Shown: positions 34,901-42,959 of the stretch, piece by piece
Layout: each line of letters starts with the position of its first letter
How positions within the stretch are numbered: position 1 is the first letter of the stretch
Origin: Arcobacter arenosus
GTDB lineage: Bacteria > Campylobacterota > Campylobacteria > Campylobacterales > Arcobacteraceae
Assembly (NCBI RefSeq): GCF_005771535.1
Contig: NZ_VANU01000001.1
Coordinates: 434,001 to 498,000 of the forward strand
DNA: 64,000 nt
Reading direction: 5' to 3'
The notes under the pieces: generated by a model
Databases searched by the model: none
The model's input: only the letters and a program-made list of their open reading frames with translations
Told to the model about the DNA's origin: nothing
Program-made: the position numbers and the translations under genes

Positions 34901-35748
34901 ACAATACCTTCAAATCTCTTACCAACAGGGTTTTCTTTTCCTGCATATGCACTTTTTTCTGGTTCAAAAGAAATATGAGCCTTAGATGTTTTTTCCTTTG
35001 TGTATGTTCCAATTATATTTGATTTTACATATTCACCAATAACTTCAGAAACATAAATTTCACCTTTTTTTAGATTTGAAATTTCATTAAAATAGTTTTC
35101 TGAATTAATATATGTATTTTCTTTTTTTGAAATATCTAAAAGTTTTTGATTTATCAATGAAGTTTTATAAATTTCCATTCCATTTAAATCAAAATAATTT
35201 ATCTCTTTATATAAAGGAATCTGTTTTTTTATAAAATTTAATGGATCACTAAAATTAAACTCTTTTTCATTGTCTTTTAAATCTGCTTTAACTGAATTTC
35301 TAATCTCTTTAGTAGGCTTATTAGTTGATTCCCAGTTATTTGTTTCATCATTAAAAACATACTCTTCATGGAGTAAAATCTCTTTTTGTTTACTATCAAA
35401 AAAAGTTTTTATTACCTTATTATTTAACTGTAATTGTGAAAGGAAAAGTATATCATTATCCCTTTCATATAAAAACTGTGCAATCTTATTTGCTGTTTCA
35501 TAGGTTAATCTTTCTAAAGAATGTTGTGATTTTTTATCTAAAAACTTTACACTATCTTCAATAGACTCATTTGCAGTATTTAAAATAATCTCTTTATTTT
35601 TATTATAATAATATCTTGTGCTTTCTTGAATATATTTATCTAGTTTTAAAACACCTATATATGCAATATATGCAATAATCAACAAAGGAATAATTTTCAC
35701 AAAAATAAAAAGAAGAATTAATTTTACTTTTATACTTAGATTTTTCAA
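31993..35748 (-). CDS. Hybrid sensor histidine kinase (Cache-HAMP-HK-REC-HPt)
   Basis: The product has 1251 residues from the TTG at 35748, preferred because AAGGA lies seven bases upstream and it follows the HD-GYP gene by 13 bases; the ATG at 35796 would overlap that gene. Domains: membrane helix (about 10-30), a very large periplasmic double-Cache sensor (about 40-500), a second helix (about 525-545), HAMP, coiled coil, HisKA with MSHEIRTPLNAIIGFSELL, ATPase (GIGIPDDKLNKIFQPF, GTGLGLSI), receiver (FMDINMPIMDG), and a C-terminal histidine phosphotransfer domain with LKAHYIKNSC. It is a BarA/phosphorelay-type protein. The adjacent HD-GYP regulator is the likely output. Confidence 0.88.
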   Translation of the reverse strand: MKNLSIKVKLILLFIFVKIIPLLIIAYIAYIGVLKLDKYIQESTRYYYNKNKEIILNTANESIEDSVKFLDKKSQHSLERLTYETANKIAQFLYERDNDILFLSQLQLNNKVIKTFFDSKQKEILLHEEYVFNDETNNWESTNKPTKEIRNSVKADLKDNEKEFNFSDPLNFIKKQIPLYKEINYFDLNGMEIYKTSLINQKLLDISKKENTYINSENYFNEISNLKKGEIYVSEVIGEYVKSNIIGTYTKEKTSKAHISFEPEKSAYAGKENPVGKRFEGIVRFVTPVFKNNTKIGYLSLALDHEHLMQFTDTLHPTEDYPTQNISDASAGNYAFMWDNLGRNISHPRDYFISGFNKETGEREIPWLSNDLATKFKTSQKSINEFLKDYPTFEEQSLSKKPNLSQIKDGTLGLDCRYLNFAPQCQGWMQLTKNGGYGSFVIYWSKVWKLTTAAAIPYYTGKYKDSKRGFGFVTIGANVDEFHAAANETKRSVNKILDEQTQHMEEIISENKSEIKHYINSLVNELTIITFLMVIIVIAIAVAVSNYISGKIKKLLIGTQKFISKKFDYRIKVDTNDEIGNLEQSFNKMADQIENLINEQKLLNENLEEKVQEKTKELVNINENLENQITQRTEHLKQTLKRAQKADEAKSTFLANMSHEIRTPLNAIIGFSELLSQKEELELQSRKQAEVIHTSANSLLSIINDILDISKIESGNFDITIEESDIYFISEHVVELFSKRAIEKDIRLVLNLDHKVPLCLMTDGVRIRQVLSNLLSNAIKFTQSRGTVELNIFVVETKDTKTIIRFEILDNGIGIPDDKLNKIFQPFVQVDHKRSRQYEGTGLGLSICSHIINAFGSQLNVKSEIGKGTKFWFDMDFTICPNTIFDDKDYLTSLKYTIEKEDNDLYHYSKRYLDIFGKPTSILTSENIIIYPFKNKLELDLIRKKYPKNSILILLEYEKDSRQFTLKGDEFFVALPFYPSKINDGLRELLRKKNKNIPSEYTEVKNSYDAKILVAEDNFANQELISYILESLEIDFTIKENGLETLEEYKKNSNYDLIFMDINMPIMDGIKSFKEIRKYEKEKDLEQTPIIALTANAIKGDRERFLDLGMNDYLSKPINSTDLTKVFAKFLNDKPLNILEEETFILEDKELENFGIDLEKIIDKLGVNEKIAKMVVDKFSKDIIKDLDELENFIKENDKDNIRLKAHYIKNSCLNVALVEVCDILQEIEVKDFKKSLVEEKFEQIKRLLGV

Positions 35749-35761
35749 CTTTAATCCTTCT

Positions 35762-36808
35762 TTATAATTCTTCTTTAAAGGAATTGTATATTTCATTCAC
35801 TTCATCAATATTTTTTTCAAATAATTCAATTATTTTGGGATCAAAGTGTTTACCCTTTTCCTCTCTTAAAAGATTTAATGCATCCTCAAAACTCCAAGCT
35901 TTTTTATAGGGTCGATGGGAAGTTAAAGCATCAAAAACATCAACTACTGCAACAATTCTTCCATAAATATGTATAGCTTCACCACTAATTTTATTTGGGT
36001 ATCCACTTCCATCAAACTTCTCATGGTGTGTTATTGCTATAATAGCTCCTGCTTTTAAATACTCACTTTGAGAATCTTTTAATATCTCATAACCTATCTG
36101 GGCATGGGTTTTCATAGTTTCAAATTCATCAAAATCTAACTTTCCAGGTTTTAATAAAATTTTATCTTCTATTCCAACTTTTCCTAAATCATGAAATGGA
36201 GCGGCATAAAAAATAATATCTTGATCCTTTTCACTTAAGCCATATTCTCTAGCAAGCATTCTTGAATAGTGTGCCACTCTAGCTACATGGGATGCAGTTT
36301 CAGGGTCTTTATATTCTGCTGTTTTCCCTAAAATCCTTAATGTTTCATGTTCCCTTTTTATCAATACCTCAGTAGCTTTTAAAACTTCAGATTCTAGATG
36401 TTTTGCTCTATCTTCTAATAAAATTCTATTTTTATGATTTGTTAATAAGTTTATTACCCTTGCTTCAAATAAAGTTGCATTGATAGGTTTACTTAAGAAA
36501 TCATTAACACCTAATTCAAAAGCTTTTTTATGAATTTTCTCATCATCTCCAGCAGCTGTAATCATAATAATTGGTATATTTTTCTTTTGTTTTCTAAACT
36601 CTTCAATAAACTCTAAACCATCTAACTCTGGCATCATATAATCTGTAATAATTAAATCAACATTATTTTTAAGGGAATAAAGAAGTGCGTCTAAAGGTTG
36701 GGAAAAACTTTTTATATTTAAATTCATATCTTGACATATAGATTCAATCAAAAAAAGATTATTTTCATTATCATCAACTGACACTATTTGCATATTTTGA
36801 AAATTCAT
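35762..36808 (-). CDS. Response regulator with HD-GYP phosphodiesterase domain
   Basis: The product has 348 residues. The receiver domain (1-125) has D12-D13 and phosphoacceptor D56 (LIITDYMMP). A coiled linker (130-160) precedes an HD-GYP domain with HVARVAHYS, HDLGKVG and HHEKFDGSGYP followed by RIVAVVDVFDALTSHRPYK. All catalytic metal-binding signatures are present, so c-di-GMP hydrolysis is likely. It is co-transcribed with the hybrid kinase 13 bases downstream, and phosphotransfer from that kinase's HPt domain is a reasonable inference. Confidence 0.92.
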   Translation of the reverse strand: MNFQNMQIVSVDDNENNLFLIESICQDMNLNIKSFSQPLDALLYSLKNNVDLIITDYMMPELDGLEFIEEFRKQKKNIPIIMITAAGDDEKIHKKAFELGVNDFLSKPINATLFEARVINLLTNHKNRILLEDRAKHLESEVLKATEVLIKREHETLRILGKTAEYKDPETASHVARVAHYSRMLAREYGLSEKDQDIIFYAAPFHDLGKVGIEDKILLKPGKLDFDEFETMKTHAQIGYEILKDSQSEYLKAGAIIAITHHEKFDGSGYPNKISGEAIHIYGRIVAVVDVFDALTSHRPYKKAWSFEDALNLLREEKGKHFDPKIIELFEKNIDEVNEIYNSFKEEL

Positions 36809-37052
36809 TTAGCTTTACCTTAGTTAAGATAGCAATATTCTATAATCATTGAACTTAAATAGTGTATATATTATTTATTTACTTCACTATATAGTTAATA
36901 TTATTTTAAAGCTTAGAAATTCTTTGTTATGTTAAGATTCAAAATAATCAAATTTAATTATTTTTAAAATAAAAATTTGCCATTGAATCATATAAAAACA
37001 ATTTTTATGATATAGTTTTACTCAATAAAGTTTTATAAAGGATAAAATAAAT

Positions 37053-37220
37053 TTGGAACCTTGTAGACATTGTAAAAGAGAGATTGAAGCTAAAATAAGA
37101 AGATGTCCATATTGCGGTACTCTAAATCCAACAGTTAAAATCAAAGATATCTTTATAGGTATATTTTTTGTTTTAGCAGTTATGTATGTTGTTTCGTTTT
37201 TTGTATCACCTGTTAATTAA
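37053..37220 (+). CDS. 55-residue zinc-ribbon membrane protein
   Basis: Translation from TTG 37053 (AAGGAT nine bases upstream) gives 55 residues: C4-x2-C7 and C18-x2-C21 (PCRHC, RCPYCG) form a double-CxxC zinc ribbon, followed by one membrane helix (about 33-51, IFIGIFFVLAVMYVVSFFV). A TATAGT at 37011-37016 could be its -10. The 3' end overlaps the rhomboid gene's 3' end by 15 bases, in convergent orientation. The clear cysteine pairs and helix argue for a real gene. Function unknown. Confidence 0.7.
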   Translation: MEPCRHCKREIEAKIRRCPYCGTLNPTVKIKDIFIGIFFVLAVMYVVSFFVSPVN

Positions 37221-37763
37221 AGTTCTTTTTCTAATAATTCCAAATACAAACCCTAAACCTAAACCTATAAAGTGTGCATACCAAGCAATAGGAAGTCCAA
37301 TAAGTAGTGGTGCAACTGAGATTATTAATATCCAAGTTATTATCCCTTTTCTTTGATACTTATCAAAATATGCAATATATCCTAATAATACACAAATAGC
37401 TCCAGAAGCTCCCACAAGATTTACTTGATGATCAAGATAATAGATATATAAATAACTTAATAAAGAGGTTAGCACTCCTCCAACAAAATAGATTATTGCT
37501 AATTCTTTTTTTCCTCTGTATTTTTCTATCAAATTACCAAATTGGTATAAAACAAACATATTCATAGCTAAGTGACCTAAACCTCCATGGGCAAACATAG
37601 ATGTTAAAGGTTGCCAAAGAAATCCAGCTTCAGTAAAATAGATATTTAATCCCATTAAAAGAGGACCATAAGTAAAAACATTAGTTTGGACTAAATATAA
37701 AGCAATAGTGATACCAATGATTATATTAGTTAGAGTCCATTTATCTTCTTGAATATTCAACAT
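37206..37763 (-). CDS. Rhomboid family intramembrane serine protease
   Basis: The product has 185 residues and six membrane helices. The catalytic serine is in GASGAICVLLG (GxSG, near residue 118) and the catalytic histidine in AHFIGLGLGFVFG near 165; HGGLGHLAMNMFVLYQFG in helix 2 supplies the conserved His-x4-Asn oxyanion residues. It is therefore expected to be active. The start overlaps the unknown gene upstream by 23 bases. Substrates unknown; Lon lies two genes upstream. Confidence 0.92.
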   Translation of the reverse strand: MLNIQEDKWTLTNIIIGITIALYLVQTNVFTYGPLLMGLNIYFTEAGFLWQPLTSMFAHGGLGHLAMNMFVLYQFGNLIEKYRGKKELAIIYFVGGVLTSLLSYLYIYYLDHQVNLVGASGAICVLLGYIAYFDKYQRKGIITWILIISVAPLLIGLPIAWYAHFIGLGLGFVFGIIRKRTLINR

Positions 37764-38307
37764 AATTTTTAAAAACCTTCATTGTACAGTCTACTCTGTT
37801 TTTAATACCATTGCTGTACATAAATTTTATATTTGTATTTACCCTAAAAACTTCATTTGAATTAATTCTAAATGAGGTCATCAGAACACCATAATCTAAA
37901 TTTCCACTCTCTTTTTTATCAAATTCTACTATTTCATAATTTATCTTTAAAAAAGTTTTTAAATCTTTTTTAGGATTATGACCAATTGATTCAATAAAAA
38001 AACCATCAATCTCATCCAATGAAATACTTTTTTTTAAATTAGAATTTTCTAACGAAGACTCAATCATACCCCCATCAAGTTTGTAATAACCTTTAGTTAA
38101 AGCATTGAATGATTTTTCTAATATTTCTAAATTATTAACAAATACAGTTGTGTGGGATTCTTTTTGGCATTGAAGTTTTTCTATTTTTGTAGGTTCATCT
38201 TTTAGTATAAAAGTTTTGTATAAAATTAAAACAATAGATATTATAACAATGGTAGCAAAAGAAAAAAAGTTATTGATAACTTGACTATCTCTTGCCCCAC
38301 GTCTCAT
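37741..38307 (-). CDS. Unknown membrane-anchored protein
   Basis: The product has 188 residues. A single membrane helix at about 14-31 is preceded by a basic N-terminus (MRRGARDS), which leaves about 155 residues outside. Two cysteines (QLQCQKES-like C47 region and RVDCTMKV near the end) might form a disulfide in the periplasm. No family is recognised. It lies five bases after lon and overlaps the rhomboid gene by 23 bases, so it is co-translated with the rhomboid and could be its partner or substrate; that is inference. Confidence 0.7.
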   Translation of the reverse strand: MRRGARDSQVINNFFSFATIVIISIVLILYKTFILKDEPTKIEKLQCQKESHTTVFVNNLEILEKSFNALTKGYYKLDGGMIESSLENSNLKKSISLDEIDGFFIESIGHNPKKDLKTFLKINYEIVEFDKKESGNLDYGVLMTSFRINSNEVFRVNTNIKFMYSNGIKNRVDCTMKVFKNYVEYSRR

Positions 38308-38312
38308 TTTAT

Positions 38313-40730
38313 TTAAATTAAAGTCTCTTTAAATACATCTTCAATTGTATCTACTGCTTTTATCTCCATAGCCTCTTTAACCTCATCAGGGATTTCATCT
38401 AAATCTCTTTGATAATTTTTTCTAGGTATTAAAGCTAGTTTCATTTTTGCTTTATAAGCTGCAATTAGCTTCTCTTTTAATCCACCAATAGGTAATACTT
38501 TTCCAGTTAAAGTTAACTCTCCTGTCATAGCAACATCTGACCTAACCTCTTTTTCACTTAAAATTGAAGCTATTGTAACAGCCATAGTTATACCAGCACT
38601 TGGTCCATCCTTTGGAGTTGCACCCTCTGGAATATGTAAGTGGATATCATATCTTTTATAAACCTCACTAGGGTCTACTTTAATTTTTTCTTCTTCCTCT
38701 TTTGCTGTTTTAGGGATAATTGAATCTTTGATTTTTAGTTTCTTTGCATCAATTAAAAGTTTAACAACAGAATAAGAGATTCTTGAAGATTCTTTCATAA
38801 CATCCCCAAGATTTCCTGTTACATTTAAAATACCCTTACCTCTTAATTTAACAGCTTCAGTTTTAAGAACATCTCCACCAACTGCTGTCCAAGCTAAACC
38901 ATTAGTTACACCAATTTGGTTTTTCTTTTCTGCTGGGTCTATTTCAAAAATAGGATTATCTAAATACTCTTTTAGATTTTTTGTATTTATTGAAACTTTT
39001 TTACATTCTGGATTTTTAAGAAGTTTTTTTACTGCTTTTCTAAATAACTTAGCAAATACACGTCTTAAATTTCTAACTCCAGCTTCTCTTGTATATTTAG
39101 AGATAATAGCTTCTATAGTTGTTTTTGAAAGTGTTATTTCACTTCTTTTTAAACCATGTTTTTCTAACTCTTGAGGGATTAGATAATCTTTAGCAATATA
39201 GTATTTCTCATTTGGAGTATATGAACTAATCTCAATAAACTCCATTCTATCCCTTAAAGCAGCTGGAATTCTTCTAGCATCATTTGCCGTTGCAACAAAG
39301 ATACATTGAGATAAATCAATTGCAAAATTTAAATATAAATCCCTAAATTCATGGTTTTGTTCTGGGTCTAAAACCTCAAGCATAACTGCAGTTGGGTCAC
39401 CTCTATGATTAGCGCCTAACTTATCAATTTCATCTAAAACAATTACAGGATTCATTTTTTTAGCATCAGTTAAACCCTTTACTATTCTTCCTGGCATTGC
39501 CCCTACATAAGTTCTTCTATGACCTCTTAACTCATTTACATCTTCCATCCCACCAAGAGCAACTCTTACAAGGGGTCTTTTTAAAGCTTGAGAAATTGAG
39601 TTTGCCAATGAAGTTTTACCTACACCTGGAGGTCCCACAAAACATAAAACAGTCCCTTTTGATTTTAAGCTTTCAATCTTTCTTAACTCTAACATCTCTT
39701 TTACAGCAAAGTATTCAGAGATTCTCTCTTTTGGTATTTTTAATGAATAATGGTCTTTATTTAATTGTTCTTCTACACTTTTTACAGTGATTTTTTCATC
39801 TGAAAACTCACCAAATGGTATATCTAAAACATTTTCAATATATGTTTGAAGTAAAGCACTATCAGGTGAATCCTGATGCATTCTACTTAATTTTTCAATT
39901 TGTTTTTTTGTTTCTTTATAACCATCAATTGGCATATGTTTTTTAATTTTTTTAAGTCTTTTCTTATAAGCTTTAATCTCAGTTTCTTTTTGATTGTCCC
40001 CACCAAGCTCTTTTTGAATAGCCTTGATTTGTTCTTTTAGAAAATAATCTTTATGAGTTTTTTCAATTTTTGAATTTACTTTTTGAGTAATCTCTTTTTG
40101 AATTTTAAAGCTTTCAATCTCTTTTTTAATTGTTTCAACTACTTCAAGAAGTCTTTTTTCTATATTAGTTTCTGCAAATAGTTTATAAGCATCCTCTTTT
40201 TTAACTCTTAAAACAGATGAAATTAAATCTGCAATTCTAGTTGCATCATCATTTTCTTCAATTGTTTTAATTAAATCAGCTGGAAATTTTGAGTTGATTC
40301 TTGATAGTTTTTTAACTTGTTCTCTTAATACATCAACTATTGAGTCTACACTTTCCTTTGAATACTCTTCATCTTGTAATTTATCAACTTGAACATAAAT
40401 AGGACTTTCAGTATTAAAACTTTCAATTTTTCCTTTTGCTAAACCTTGGAAAAGTACTTTAATTTTACCATCTGGTAAACTAACTTTTCTCATAATATTT
40501 CCAATAACTCCTACATCATAGAAGCTACCCTCTTCTCTTTTTCCCTCAAATCCTGGTTTACTAACACTAACTATTACAAGTTTATTAAATTCAATTGCAT
40601 CTTCTACTGCTTTAATATTTTCTTCATTACTTAAAAATAAAGGTGCGATCATAAAAGGGTATAAAAATACATCATCCTCAATAATTAGTGGTATTTGTTG
40701 TGGGAAAGAATCATAATTTTCTAATTCCAT
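38313..40730 (-). CDS. lon: Lon ATP-dependent protease
   Basis: The product has 805 residues, the usual LonA size. N-terminal substrate-binding domain (about 10-200), coiled-coil region (about 210-310), AAA+ module with Walker A GPPGVGKTSLA near 369 and Walker B VIVLDEIDKLG, and a C-terminal protease domain with the Ser in KDGPSAGITMA and the Lys in GGLKEKLIAAYKAK. It degrades misfolded and regulatory proteins in the cytoplasm. It follows bamD by 20 bases, an arrangement also seen in other Campylobacterota. Confidence 0.98.
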   Translation of the reverse strand: MELENYDSFPQQIPLIIEDDVFLYPFMIAPLFLSNEENIKAVEDAIEFNKLVIVSVSKPGFEGKREEGSFYDVGVIGNIMRKVSLPDGKIKVLFQGLAKGKIESFNTESPIYVQVDKLQDEEYSKESVDSIVDVLREQVKKLSRINSKFPADLIKTIEENDDATRIADLISSVLRVKKEDAYKLFAETNIEKRLLEVVETIKKEIESFKIQKEITQKVNSKIEKTHKDYFLKEQIKAIQKELGGDNQKETEIKAYKKRLKKIKKHMPIDGYKETKKQIEKLSRMHQDSPDSALLQTYIENVLDIPFGEFSDEKITVKSVEEQLNKDHYSLKIPKERISEYFAVKEMLELRKIESLKSKGTVLCFVGPPGVGKTSLANSISQALKRPLVRVALGGMEDVNELRGHRRTYVGAMPGRIVKGLTDAKKMNPVIVLDEIDKLGANHRGDPTAVMLEVLDPEQNHEFRDLYLNFAIDLSQCIFVATANDARRIPAALRDRMEFIEISSYTPNEKYYIAKDYLIPQELEKHGLKRSEITLSKTTIEAIISKYTREAGVRNLRRVFAKLFRKAVKKLLKNPECKKVSINTKNLKEYLDNPIFEIDPAEKKNQIGVTNGLAWTAVGGDVLKTEAVKLRGKGILNVTGNLGDVMKESSRISYSVVKLLIDAKKLKIKDSIIPKTAKEEEEKIKVDPSEVYKRYDIHLHIPEGATPKDGPSAGITMAVTIASILSEKEVRSDVAMTGELTLTGKVLPIGGLKEKLIAAYKAKMKLALIPRKNYQRDLDEIPDEVKEAMEIKAVDTIEDVFKETLI

Positions 40731-40750
40731 ATATTTTAACTCCTATTTTT

Positions 40751-41443
40751 CTATTTAAAATAAACTCTATCTAAAAACATATTTCTTTCAAATGGATATC
40801 TATAAAATGGAACATCTACTTCTTCAATCTCTTTTGGTTCAACCCAAGAATCTTTAGCTTTTTTTAGATAATAAATTGCTGCTTTTTCTTTACCTAATCT
40901 ATTATATAAATCAGAAATTTCTTTATCTAAAGATGCTTTTGCCATAAATAATCTTCCACTCATAGTATTTACCAATGGCATATATGGTGACCTTGGAAAA
41001 GTCTTTTTAAAATTATCAATATCTGCAATTGTGTCATCAATTAGTTGTTGATCCCTTAAATCATAAGCAAATCCCATAAAGTTTGCTTTAATTTTTAAAT
41101 ATCTTACATAATCAATATTTTTACTTAAAGCATATCTTTTAATATATTCATCAAGATAAAAATTCGCTAATTGATATTCCTCTTCATCCATATGTCCATT
41201 TGCAAGTATAAGTAATGCTGTTGGCAATAAAGGTGAATTTCTATGCTCACTTTCTAAAGAAGTATATGTATCATCTGCATCCTCTAAATACCCAGTACTA
41301 ATCTCTGTAATCATTTTGTTATACCAGTATAATGCCGGCTTTCCATATTCTTGAATTTTTTCTGATTTCTGTGAACAAGCAGTGAATGTAAACGCTATTC
41401 CTGCAACAAGAAGTAAATTTCTAAATTTAAAAAGATATCTCAT
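40751..41443 (-). CDS. bamD: BamD-like outer membrane assembly lipoprotein
   Basis: The product has 230 residues with lipobox FTAC (C23) and TPR-like helical repeats: SPLLPTALLILANGHMDEEEY, LANFYLDEYIKRYALSKNIDYVRYL (patterns shown in part), then SPYMPLVNTMSGR. BamD is the essential lipoprotein of the outer membrane beta-barrel assembly machine. It is divergent from proC and just upstream of lon. The conserved LxxYPxS-like loops fit the family. Confidence 0.88.
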   Translation of the reverse strand: MRYLFKFRNLLLVAGIAFTFTACSQKSEKIQEYGKPALYWYNKMITEISTGYLEDADDTYTSLESEHRNSPLLPTALLILANGHMDEEEYQLANFYLDEYIKRYALSKNIDYVRYLKIKANFMGFAYDLRDQQLIDDTIADIDNFKKTFPRSPYMPLVNTMSGRLFMAKASLDKEISDLYNRLGKEKAAIYYLKKAKDSWVEPKEIEEVDVPFYRYPFERNMFLDRVYFK

Positions 41444-41533
41444 TTTAACAATCCTTATATCGTAAAAGCAATATTCTATCTAATAAATCCTTGCTACTTA
41501 CTTACTTTTTTTGACCTAATTTTATCAATTGGC

Positions 41534-41539
41534 TATAAT
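41534..41539 (+). promoter_or_regulatory. -10 element of proC
   Basis: TATAAT at 41534-41539 lies 30 bases before the proC ATG in the divergent bamD/proC spacer. The surrounding sequence is A+T-rich without a clear -35 box, as is usual in Campylobacterota promoters. Confidence 0.55.
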
Positions 41540-41569
41540 AAACTAAATAATTAAATAAGGTTTATAAGA

Positions 41570-42334
41570 ATGAAATTAACTCTAATTGGAAATGGTTTTA
41601 TGGCACAAGCTCTTGCAAAGGGTTTAATAAATAATTTTGAAGTTGAAATTATTGGAAGGGATTTTAACAAATTAAAACAGTTAAAAGAAAAAATTCCTAA
41701 TATTGAAATAAAAGAGATATCTGACAATGAAGATATGACAAATAAGAACATAATTTTATGTGTGAAACCATATGCACTTCAAAGTGTAGCGGCACGTCTT
41801 GAGGGTGAGGCAAATATTTTATTCTCAATATTAGCTGGTACTCAACTTGATACACTAAAAAAACAAATCAAATCTAAATATTATGTTAGAACTATGCCAA
41901 ATGTTGCTGCTTCAGTTTCTAGTTCAACAACAACTATAACAGGTGACTTAGAAGCTAAGAATCTTGCAATTGAATTGTTTTCATATATAGGAAAAGCTGT
42001 TTGGGTAAATACAGAAAAACAACTTGACATTGCAACTGCTGTTGCAGGAAGTGGTCCAGCATTTTTAAGTTTAATTGCTGAAAGTTTAAGTGATGGTGCA
42101 GTTAAAGCTGGTCTTGAAAGAGAGATAAGTAATGAACTTGTTCAAGGTTTATTTGAAGGTTTTGCAAAACTTTTAGATAAATCACACCCTGCATTGATTA
42201 AAGATTCTGTTATGAGTCCAGGTGGTACAACAGCAGCTGGTTATGCTAAATTAGAAGAGGGAGCTGTAAGAGATTCTATGATTAAAACAATTGAAGCAGC
42301 ATATGAAAAAGCTTGCGAAATTGGAAAAAAATAG
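41570..42334 (+). CDS. proC: Pyrroline-5-carboxylate reductase
   Basis: The product has 254 residues and performs the last step of proline synthesis. The N-terminal Rossmann motif is LIGNGFMAQALAKGL, with VKPYALQSV and RTMPNVAASV (substrate region) in the middle and AGSGPAFLSLIAESLSDGAVKAGL plus a C-terminal SPGGTTAAGYAKLEEGAVR signature typical of ProC. It is the first gene before three prepilin-like genes, and its end overlaps the first of them. Confidence 0.96.
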   Translation: MKLTLIGNGFMAQALAKGLINNFEVEIIGRDFNKLKQLKEKIPNIEIKEISDNEDMTNKNIILCVKPYALQSVAARLEGEANILFSILAGTQLDTLKKQIKSKYYVRTMPNVAASVSSSTTTITGDLEAKNLAIELFSYIGKAVWVNTEKQLDIATAVAGSGPAFLSLIAESLSDGAVKAGLEREISNELVQGLFEGFAKLLDKSHPALIKDSVMSPGGTTAAGYAKLEEGAVRDSMIKTIEAAYEKACEIGKK

Positions 42335-42611
42335 CTTTACTTTATTTGAAACCTTAGTAAGCGTATTTCTTTTATCTATTGTTATAGTTGGATTTTCAAA
42401 AGTTTCCAACTATGACAATTTTGATGAAGAGTATATGAAATTAAATGAATTGGAAAATTCATTTAATACAAACACCTATTCATCAAATTTTACAAACTCA
42501 ACTGAAAATATAAAAATCTTAATAAATGATTCCCAAATAGAAAACTTAAATGTTAAAAAAATTGAAAATAAAAATGAAAAGATAAATCTTTTTAAATATG
42601 AGTTAAATTAG
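42303..42611 (+). CDS. Prepilin-like protein 1 (type IV pilin/type II secretion pseudopilin fold)
   Basis: From ATG 42303 the product has 102 residues; a TTG at 42321 is another possible start. A short basic leader (MKKLAKLEKN) ends before FTLFETLVSVFLLSIVIVGF, matching the class III signal pattern (F-T-L-x-E plus hydrophobic helix) with Ser instead of Gly at -1. The rest is polar and Asn/Lys-rich. The gene overlaps the end of proC. It is the first of three such genes in a row. Role in pilus or secretion is inferred; no other pilus gene is nearby. Confidence 0.7.
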   Translation: MKKLAKLEKNSFTLFETLVSVFLLSIVIVGFSKVSNYDNFDEEYMKLNELENSFNTNTYSSNFTNSTENIKILINDSQIENLNVKKIENKNEKINLFKYELN

Positions 42612-42959
42612 ATGAAAAAAGCTTTTTCTTTACTGGAATTAATAATTGTAGTTTTCATAAGTACCATTGTAATTATCTCATCACTATTATTTGCTAAAAA
42701 CATTCAAGAAACACAAATAAAAAATCAAGAATTAGCAATATTAAAAATTGATTTAAATGCAACAAAGATTTTTTTAGAAAAACACAAAGAAAATATATCA
42801 AGTAAATTAAAATTTGAAAACAATATTTTATATTTTGAAAATAGTATATTATTAAAAGAGGTAAAATCATTTTCTTTAAATAAAACAACAAATACAACAA
42901 CTATTAAAATAAATCTAAAGGATAAGATATCTTTAGTTTGGGACTTGCAAAATGATTAA
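42612..42959 (+). CDS. Prepilin-like protein 2
   Basis: The product has 115 residues. The N-terminus MKKAFSLLELIIVVFISTIVIISSL is a class III prepilin signal (cleavage before FSLLE, Glu at +5 present). The short remaining domain has beta-rich-looking segments (LKFENNILYFENSILLKEV). It starts one base after the preceding stop and overlaps the next gene by eight bases. It is the most canonical pilin-like member of the three. Confidence 0.78.
   Translation: MKKAFSLLELIIVVFISTIVIISSLLFAKNIQETQIKNQELAILKIDLNATKIFLEKHKENISSKLKFENNILYFENSILLKEVKSFSLNKTTNTTTIKINLKDKISLVWDLQND

Noticed and set aside
35749-35796. Longer start of the hybrid kinase at ATG 35796
   Set aside because: It would overlap the HD-GYP gene by 35 bases and has no clear ribosome site; the TTG at 35748 does.
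36809-37052. A+T-rich spacer with ATAGTG and CACTAT inverted hexamers
   Set aside because: The arms are short and 20 bases apart, no stem stands out, and nothing else but the promoter of the small zinc-ribbon gene is visible.
39497-39790. Open frame of 97 codons on the plus strand inside lon
   Set aside because: It is antisense to the conserved AAA+ motifs of Lon and has low-complexity Leu/His composition, a shadow of the real gene.
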